Shown here: positions 13,868 to 19,620 of the stretch, piece by piece | How the letters are laid out: the number at the start of each line of letters is the position of its first letter | Numbering within the stretch: the stretch's first letter is position 1 | NCBI GenBank assembly: GCA_964471945.1 | Contig: CAYYIJ010000043.1 | Span: 1-19,620, forward strand | DNA length: 19,620 nt | Direction: 5' to 3' | Source: JASEHD01 sp964471945 | GTDB taxonomy: Bacteria; Bacteroidota; Ignavibacteria; UBA10030; SZUA-254 | The notes under the pieces: model-generated | Database searches by the model: none | What the model saw: the letters and a program-made list of their open reading frames with translations, nothing else | Told to the model about the DNA's origin: nothing | Position numbers and translations under genes: made by a program

Positions 13868-16048
13868 TCATCCTCCATGCAGTAGTGTCAAACTCTCCTT
13901 TATCCTATCTTCATAGTACGATCTTAACTGTTCATGTTCGGTTAAACGAATGCGGTTATCTGTCTCGACTAACTGGAAGGCTTCTCGGCGTGCAAGTGTA
14001 AGAATATCTCCATCAGTCATTAAGTTTGCGAGCTGAAGTTGAGGCAAACCACTTTGTCGTGTACCGAAAAAATCCCCGGGACCTCTCAATTCTAAGTCAA
14101 TTTCGGCAATTTTAAAGCCATCAACCGTTTCAACCATCGTCTGTAGTCTTCGAATTGTTTTCTGTTTCTCTACCATGTTATCATCTATTGTTGGAAGTGT
14201 TCTAGTTCTGCTGACTATTTTTTCGATCCAATCTGGTGCGATGAGGATGCAGTACGATTGAGCGGCACCACGCCCAACTCTTCCACGAAGCTGGTGAAGC
14301 TGTGCTAGACCAAACCGCTCGGCATGTTCTATGATCATTACCGATGCATTTGGGATATCGATCCCGACTTCAATGACTGTCGTTGCTACAAGAATGTTGA
14401 TGTCTCCTGCTTTGAATGCTGACATGATCTCATCTTTATCATATGAAGAGATTCGTCCATGAAGAAGACCCAGCTTTAAATCGGAAAATATTTCCGTTTT
14501 TAGTTTTTCATAACTTTCTGTCGCTGCTTTAAGATCCATTTTTTCTGATTCGTCTATCAATGGATATACGATATAAACTTGCCTGCCTCCTTGAACCTGT
14601 TCACGTATAAATTTATAAACCCACTGAACCTGCGAACTCGTTCGCAGGATCGTTTTAATTGGTTTCCGATTTGATGGCATTTCATTTATAACAGAAACAT
14701 CGAGATCGCCATAGAGTGTGAGGGAAAGTGTCCTGGGAATGGGTGTAGCTGTCATGACTAAAATATCTGGATTCGGACTTCCATTCTGAAGATTGATTCC
14801 CTTTTCCCTTAGAGCTACACGTTGTGCCACGCCAAAGCGATGTTGTTCGTCAATAACAATAAAACCAAGCTTGGTAAACTTAACATTCTCCTGAATAAGT
14901 GCATGGGTACCGATGATAATCTGAGCTAATCCTCGATTGATGCCTTCCAATATCTCTCGTCGGAGTTTAGAACGTTGTCCTCCAATGAGCAATTGAATAT
15001 TCACTGGCAGATCTTGTAGAAAATTCTTCAACGTCTTATAATGCTGTTCGGCAAGAATCTCGGTGGGCGCCATCAAAGCTACCTGATAACCGTTATCGAC
15101 TGCGATAAGCATAGCAAGAAGTGCAACAATTGTTTTTCCACTTCCTACATCACCTTGGAGGAGTCGATTCATTGGCTTCTCCAATCCCATGTCAACAGTA
15201 ATTTCTTTAATTACTGTGACCTGCGCGTTGGTTAGTTTGAATGGCAGAGAGTCAACAAGCTGCCGAGCCAATGTGCTTTTAACATTGAATGAAATCCCCA
15301 GCATTTCGGATTTGATACTCTTCCGACGTAATGCTAAGAGAAGCTGCATGATAAAAAGTTCATCGAACTTAAGACGCTGCTGGGCTTTGCTAAGATTTTC
15401 AAATGATTCAGGATAGTGGATTGACTCTAAAGCAAGTCGAATAGGTAATAATTGATTCCGTTCAATAATATTTTGGGGTAGATATTCTTTGAAAAAATCA
15501 ATAAAATTATCCAATGCAGATTTTATTATTCGTCGGAAACCTTTTACGTGCAGATTGACATCTCTAAGCTCTGCGGATGAGCCGTATTTCGGTATAATGC
15601 CCCCGGTATGCAAACCTCGCAAATCATCATCATCATCTTCAGCGCCAGATATACGATCTATAGAAGGATGAACTATCTGTGGGCGGTTGTTGAAGCTTGT
15701 TACCTTCCCCGAAACAGCGATTGTTTCTCCTAGTGTGAAAGCTTTTTTAAAATATTGAACACTTTGAAAGAATACCAATTGAATCGTTCCAGTTTCATCA
15801 CCCAAAATAACGACAAGCCGCTGTCGTAGATGCCGACCAACCAATTCAAATGAACGAACCGTTCCGATAACAGTAATCCACTTGTCAGAATTCATGAAGT
15901 TACTAAGATTACCAATCTTTTCAACTTTACTAAGGTCGAGATAATCATACGGAAAGTAGTAAATAAGATCACGAACGGTTTTGATACCATGTTTAGTGAG
16001 TACGTTTGCACGTTTTGGTCCAATGCCTTTGATATATTGTACAGGCAT
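13868..16048 (-). CDS. recG: ATP-dependent DNA helicase RecG
   Basis: RecG reverses stalled replication forks and processes branched DNA. From the ATG at 16048 it has 726 residues, within the usual RecG range. The wedge/OB region opens with PVQYIKGIGPKRA. The motor has Walker A GDVGSGKT (299-306), DEQH (400-403), TATPIPRT (433-440) and QLRGRVGRG (586-594). The C-terminal region carries the RecG pattern of an IDLELRGPGDFFGTRQSG loop. No Shine-Dalgarno precedes this ATG; in-frame GTG at 16084 or TTG at 16120 would add 12 or 24 residues, and the lysine/asparagine-rich extension from 16084 is plausible. Divergent from hemB. Confidence 0.95.
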   Translation of the reverse strand: MPVQYIKGIGPKRANVLTKHGIKTVRDLIYYFPYDYLDLSKVEKIGNLSNFMNSDKWITVIGTVRSFELVGRHLRQRLVVILGDETGTIQLVFFQSVQYFKKAFTLGETIAVSGKVTSFNNRPQIVHPSIDRISGAEDDDDDLRGLHTGGIIPKYGSSAELRDVNLHVKGFRRIIKSALDNFIDFFKEYLPQNIIERNQLLPIRLALESIHYPESFENLSKAQQRLKFDELFIMQLLLALRRKSIKSEMLGISFNVKSTLARQLVDSLPFKLTNAQVTVIKEITVDMGLEKPMNRLLQGDVGSGKTIVALLAMLIAVDNGYQVALMAPTEILAEQHYKTLKNFLQDLPVNIQLLIGGQRSKLRREILEGINRGLAQIIIGTHALIQENVKFTKLGFIVIDEQHRFGVAQRVALREKGINLQNGSPNPDILVMTATPIPRTLSLTLYGDLDVSVINEMPSNRKPIKTILRTSSQVQWVYKFIREQVQGGRQVYIVYPLIDESEKMDLKAATESYEKLKTEIFSDLKLGLLHGRISSYDKDEIMSAFKAGDINILVATTVIEVGIDIPNASVMIIEHAERFGLAQLHQLRGRVGRGAAQSYCILIAPDWIEKIVSRTRTLPTIDDNMVEKQKTIRRLQTMVETVDGFKIAEIDLELRGPGDFFGTRQSGLPQLQLANLMTDGDILTLARREAFQLVETDNRIRLTEHEQLRSYYEDRIKESLTLLHGG

Positions 16049-16141
16049 TGAGAGGTCTTTGTTCTTTTGGTTATTAGTCTTCACGATTGAAAAGATACGA
16101 AGTCCAATTTGAAATAGCAACTAAACCAATTCTGAGATAAT

Positions 16142-16170
16142 TTGTAGAAAATTAATTAGTTTGGTAAATT
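16142..16170 (+). promoter_or_regulatory. Possible hemB promoter
   Basis: TTGTAG (16142-16147) and TAAATT (16165-16170) are 17 bases apart, followed by a leader of about 25 bases to the hemB ATG. The -35 match is poor (3/6) and the region is AT-rich throughout, so this is only the best available pair in the recG-hemB gap. Confidence 0.25.
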
Positions 16171-16201
16171 AATAGCATCACAAAATTATTTACGAATCAT
16201 T

Positions 16202-17206
16202 ATGAGCAAACAAGAAAAACAATCCGCTTTAAGCGGAATAGAAAATTCATTTACAAGACATCGCCGAACGCGCATGACTGCACCACTGCGCTCCATGGTT
16301 CGGGAAACTGAGCTTTCTAAAAACGATTTTATTTATCCCCTATTTGTAGTCTCAGGGAAAAAGGTAAAGAAAGAAGTTTCATCCATGCCAGGCGTATATC
16401 AAATGTCGATTGATATCCTAGTAAAAGAGTGTATCCAAGTGAAATTGCTTGGCATCCCCGCTGTAATCCTCTTTGGAATTCCTGAACATAAGGATGAAGT
16501 TGGAAGCGGTGCGTATAATCCCGATGGTATTATTCAGCATGCCGTACGAGCCATCAAAAAGGAAGTCCCTGAGCTTGTAGTGATTACCGACGTTTGTCTT
16601 TGTGAATACACTTCACATGGCCATTGCGGTATCGTTAAAGGAGATGAGATTCTAAATGATGCATCAATCGAGTTACTAGCAAGAGAATCACTTACACATG
16701 CACAAGCAGGCGCAGATATAATTGCACCATCCGATATGTTTGATGGACGTGTAAAATCAATTCGTACAATCCTGGATACCAATAATTTCCAAAATATTCC
16801 AATTATGTCGTATGCTGCGAAGTATGCTTCAGGATTTTACGGACCATTTCGTGAAGCGGCAGAAAGCACACCAAAATTCGGCGACCGACGATCTCATCAG
16901 ATGGACCCTGCAAATTCTGCTGAAGCATTGAGGGAGGTTCAAACCGATATTGAAGAAGGTGCTGATATTGTTATGATCAAACCTGCCCTCTCATACCTCG
17001 ATATCATCCGAAGAGTGAAAGAAACGTTCCGTATGCCAACTGCAGCCTACAACGTAAGTGGTGAATACTCGATGGTAAAAGCTGCGGGTAAACTCGGTTG
17101 GATTGACGAACAAAGAGTAATGATGGAAGTACTTACCAGTATTAAGCGCGCTGGGGCAGATATGATTCTGACATACTTCGCTAAAGACGCAGTAAAACTA
17201 CTCTAA
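16202..17206 (+). CDS. hemB: Delta-aminolevulinic acid dehydratase (porphobilinogen synthase)
   Basis: A cytosolic enzyme that condenses two 5-aminolevulinate molecules into porphobilinogen, the second committed step toward heme and other tetrapyrroles. The 334 residues match the family length. C132, C134 and C142 (VCLCEYTSHGHC) form the zinc site of zinc-dependent enzymes. Schiff-base lysines are K207 (YAAKYASGFYGPFR) and K260 (MIKPALSYLD). First gene of a plus-strand group with an SDR gene and hemL; hemL makes its substrate. Confidence 0.97.
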   Translation: MSKQEKQSALSGIENSFTRHRRTRMTAPLRSMVRETELSKNDFIYPLFVVSGKKVKKEVSSMPGVYQMSIDILVKECIQVKLLGIPAVILFGIPEHKDEVGSGAYNPDGIIQHAVRAIKKEVPELVVITDVCLCEYTSHGHCGIVKGDEILNDASIELLARESLTHAQAGADIIAPSDMFDGRVKSIRTILDTNNFQNIPIMSYAAKYASGFYGPFREAAESTPKFGDRRSHQMDPANSAEALREVQTDIEEGADIVMIKPALSYLDIIRRVKETFRMPTAAYNVSGEYSMVKAAGKLGWIDEQRVMMEVLTSIKRAGADMILTYFAKDAVKLL

Positions 17207-17214
17207 TCTCTTTC

Positions 17215-18195
17215 GTGAAGAATGTTCTTGTTACCGGGGCATCTGGATTTATTGGTTCCAATCTTGTTGTTGAATTAATCAAGCGGGGATACATCGTTCA
17301 CGCTTTTCACAGAAAAAATTCAAATAGGTTGACTCTCAAAGATGTCAACGTAAAGCATATCGTTGGAGACATACTCGATGCAAATTCCTTACATAATGCA
17401 TTTAAAGGTTGTGATACCGTATTTCATACCGCTGCCTTAGTATCATTCTGGAAGGGTGACAGAAATAAACAATATAAGATAAACGTTGAAGGTACACGAA
17501 ATGTTATAGAAGCATGTATCGAAGCAAGAGTAAACAAACTTGTCCATATCAGTACAATTGCAGCACTGGGTTACCGAACCGATGGTCAACTTATCGATGA
17601 AAAGACAAAATACAATTGGGGCCCGCAACATTCTTATCGTTACACGAAATATCTCGCTGAGCTTGAAATGCTCAAAGGAATTGAAAAAGGGTTGAATACA
17701 ACGATTGTCAATCCATCAATTGTGATTGGCCCGCGAGACATCAATGCACACGGCGGTATTATTGTTAGGGGCATCAAGCACGGGCAATTTCCAGCGTATG
17801 TAGAAGGTGGAATAAATTTGGTGAGCGTACACGATGTTGTCAAGGGAGCGATTGCGGCAGTGGATCTTGGCTGCTGTGGCGAGCGTTACATACTCGGCGG
17901 GGTAAATCTAACAATCAAGGAAGTTTTCGAGCTTACTGCCAAAGTGGTTTGCGGAAAAGCTCCTAGAATTAAAGTTCCAAACTGGTTAGTGAAATTCACG
18001 GCAAAAGGATTCGACCTTTTTGGTTATTTAACTGGATTAAAACTTGGATTGACATCAGACCTTGTTGCCGCTGCTGGTTTGTATAACTGGTACTCCATCG
18101 AAAAAGCACAAAAGGAACTTGGTTATAAACCAACATCAATAGAAAAAGCAATTCGAGAGGCGTATGAATGGTACGTAGAGCATAAGATGATATGA
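17215..18195 (+). CDS. NAD(P)-dependent extended SDR, dihydroflavonol-reductase/HpnA-like
   Basis: A 326-residue Rossmann-fold oxidoreductase or epimerase. The cofactor loop is TGASGFIGS (7-15). Catalytic residues are S113 (HISTIAALG) and Y141-x3-K145. HTAALVSFW (71-79) resembles the corresponding part of dihydroflavonol-reductase-like and hopanoid-associated HpnA proteins. The GTG start is 8 bases after the hemB stop with no clear Shine-Dalgarno, and it fits the N-terminus of the family. Its place between two heme genes suggests co-transcription, but no step of heme synthesis needs this activity, so the substrate is unknown. Confidence 0.85.
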   Translation: MKNVLVTGASGFIGSNLVVELIKRGYIVHAFHRKNSNRLTLKDVNVKHIVGDILDANSLHNAFKGCDTVFHTAALVSFWKGDRNKQYKINVEGTRNVIEACIEARVNKLVHISTIAALGYRTDGQLIDEKTKYNWGPQHSYRYTKYLAELEMLKGIEKGLNTTIVNPSIVIGPRDINAHGGIIVRGIKHGQFPAYVEGGINLVSVHDVVKGAIAAVDLGCCGERYILGGVNLTIKEVFELTAKVVCGKAPRIKVPNWLVKFTAKGFDLFGYLTGLKLGLTSDLVAAAGLYNWYSIEKAQKELGYKPTSIEKAIREAYEWYVEHKMI

Positions 18196-18325
18196 ATCCG
18201 CCTGAGATGAATGAGATGCGAGATGCTTGCCCACCAAAGGCGGATGAAGGATTTGGGATTTCAAATTCTAGATCGTAGATTACAGAAGTAAATTTTTTCT
18301 TTTTGAATTTTGAAATGAACGAAAG
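18196..18325. other. Intergenic region with a long-loop inverted repeat
   Basis: The 130-base gap before hemL has 8-base arms ATCCGCCT (18196-18203) and AGGCGGAT (18238-18245) around a 34-base loop that contains three GAGATG copies, then AT-rich sequence. It looks like a worn intergenic repeat. No T-run follows the second arm, so it is not an evident terminator; hemL may be read from upstream or from an unseen promoter here. Confidence 0.4.
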
Positions 18326-19612
18326 ATGAAAACAAACAAATCAACAAAACTACTTGAGCGTGCAAAGAAAGTAATACCCGGTGGAGTGAATTCTCCTGTC
18401 CGAGCATTTAGATCCGTCGGCATGAATCCACGCTTCATTCAAAAAGCGAAAGGTGCCTATATATGGGACGTCGACGGTAACCGATACATTGATTACGTCG
18501 GGTCGTGGGGACCAATGATATTAGGACATTCACATCAACAAATTTTGAAAGCGATCCAGCGAACAATGAAGCATGGAACAAGTTTCGGTGCACCAACCGA
18601 GCTCGAAGTAAAAATTGCTAAACTAATTACAACAATAATGCCTTCAATCGAAATGGTTCGCATGGTAAATTCAGGTACCGAGGCAACTATGAGTGCAATT
18701 CGATTAGCAAGAGCATATACTGGCAAGGACAAGATTATAAAGTTCGAAGGCTGCTACCACGGACACAGCGACTCATTTTTAATTAGAGCTGGTTCAGGAG
18801 CAACAACGCTGGGAAGACCAGATAGCTCCGGCGTTACAAAATCCATCGCTGCCGACACACTCAATGCTAAATTCAATGATTTAAATTCGGTTCAAGACCT
18901 TGTGAGAGAATACAAATCTGAAATTTCAGCAATCATTGTTGAACCGATAGTGGGTAACATGGGATGTGTGCCGCCTAAATCCGGATTCTTAGAAGGACTT
19001 CGTTCAATCTGTTCTCGAGAAAAGATAGTATTCATTATGGATGAGGTGATGACTGGTTTCCGTGTTGCACTCGGTGGAGCACAAGAACTATATAATATAA
19101 AACCTGATATGACAACACTTGGAAAAATTATCGGAGGTGGACTACCTGTAGGTGCATACGGTGGAAAGAAAGAAATCATGAAATTAGTTGCACCAGATGG
19201 TCCAATGTATCAAGCGGGAACGCTTTCCGGTAATCCGTTGGCAATGGCTGCCGGGTACGAGATGCTTTCTCTTCTCTCAAAGAAAAAGTCAATATATAAA
19301 ACACTTGAACAACGATCTAACAGCTTAGAAGAAGGTATGCGAGACAATCTCATAAAACTTGGATTGAACTATCAAATTAATCGTGTTGGCTCCATGTTTA
19401 CGCTTTTCTTTACGAAGCAAGAAGTAATAGACTATGATACGGCGAAAACATCAGATACAAAGAAGTTTGCAGCATATTTCAGAGGAATGTTAGGATGTGG
19501 AATTTATCTCCCACCATCTCAATTTGAAGCGGCATTCATGTCGATTTCTCATTCTGAGCAAGAAATTGAAAGAACAATTCGGTCGAACTTTCAAGCACTG
19601 TCAATTCAATAA
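18326..19612 (+). CDS. hemL: Glutamate-1-semialdehyde 2,1-aminomutase
   Basis: A PLP enzyme that turns glutamate-1-semialdehyde into 5-aminolevulinate, the last step of the C5 pathway and the supply for HemB. The 428 residues match the family. The start VIPGGVNSPVRAF is typical, NSGTEA (115-120) binds cofactor phosphate, D239 in IMDEVMTGFR contacts the pyridine ring and K267 in TTLGKIIGGGLPVGAYGG is the Schiff-base lysine. Its presence indicates that the organism makes aminolevulinate from glutamyl-tRNA, not from glycine and succinyl-CoA. The gene is complete and stops 8 bases before the window end. Confidence 0.97.
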   Translation: MKTNKSTKLLERAKKVIPGGVNSPVRAFRSVGMNPRFIQKAKGAYIWDVDGNRYIDYVGSWGPMILGHSHQQILKAIQRTMKHGTSFGAPTELEVKIAKLITTIMPSIEMVRMVNSGTEATMSAIRLARAYTGKDKIIKFEGCYHGHSDSFLIRAGSGATTLGRPDSSGVTKSIAADTLNAKFNDLNSVQDLVREYKSEISAIIVEPIVGNMGCVPPKSGFLEGLRSICSREKIVFIMDEVMTGFRVALGGAQELYNIKPDMTTLGKIIGGGLPVGAYGGKKEIMKLVAPDGPMYQAGTLSGNPLAMAAGYEMLSLLSKKKSIYKTLEQRSNSLEEGMRDNLIKLGLNYQINRVGSMFTLFFTKQEVIDYDTAKTSDTKKFAAYFRGMLGCGIYLPPSQFEAAFMSISHSEQEIERTIRSNFQALSIQ

Positions 19613-19620
19613 GTAAGAAA

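Overview
The window looks like a chromosomal piece of an AT-rich, Gram-negative-type bacterium, most likely from the Bacteroidota/Ignavibacteriota (FCB) side of the tree. That placement is an inference. It rests on a zinc-type HemB plus HemL (C5 heme route), weak or absent Shine-Dalgarno sequences in front of several genes, YbhF/S/R-type ABC-2 exporter genes and palindromic repeats with TGTCATT(Y)C/G(R)AATGACA ends. There is no rRNA or tRNA gene, CRISPR array or transposase in view.

Region 1 (about 116-4718) is a compact restriction-modification module on the minus strand: a beta-class adenine/cytosine-N DNA methyltransferase, a Res-like DEAH helicase, and a separate 115-residue PD-(D/E)XK nuclease. 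In ordinary type III enzymes the nuclease is the C-terminal domain of Res. Here it is its own gene, with an 11-base overlap and a strong Shine-Dalgarno. A palindromic, MITE-like element lies at each end of the module, and a perfect hairpin sits directly on the methyltransferase start codon.

Region 2 (about 4761-5560) is an accessory strip: a candidate structured noncoding RNA with its own intrinsic terminator on the minus strand, then a hicB-hicA toxin-antitoxin pair.

Region 3 (5614 to about 13824, minus strand) looks like one long operon or two coupled ones. A good sigma70-type promoter (TTGACA, 16, TATATT) leads into two D-Ala-D-Ala-ligase-like ATP-grasp enzymes, a GNAT acetyltransferase that appears to start at CTG, a lysine-type 2,3-aminomutase (KamA), two ABC ATPases and two ABC-2 permeases. 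The combination suggests synthesis and possibly export of a small molecule built on beta-lysine and joined by peptide-like bonds. This is the best candidate for an undescribed system in the window. Both ATP-grasp enzymes lack residues that define true cell-wall D-Ala-D-Ala ligases.

Region 4 (13868-19612) is housekeeping: recG on the minus strand, then, divergently, hemB, a dihydroflavonol-reductase-like SDR and hemL on the plus strand.
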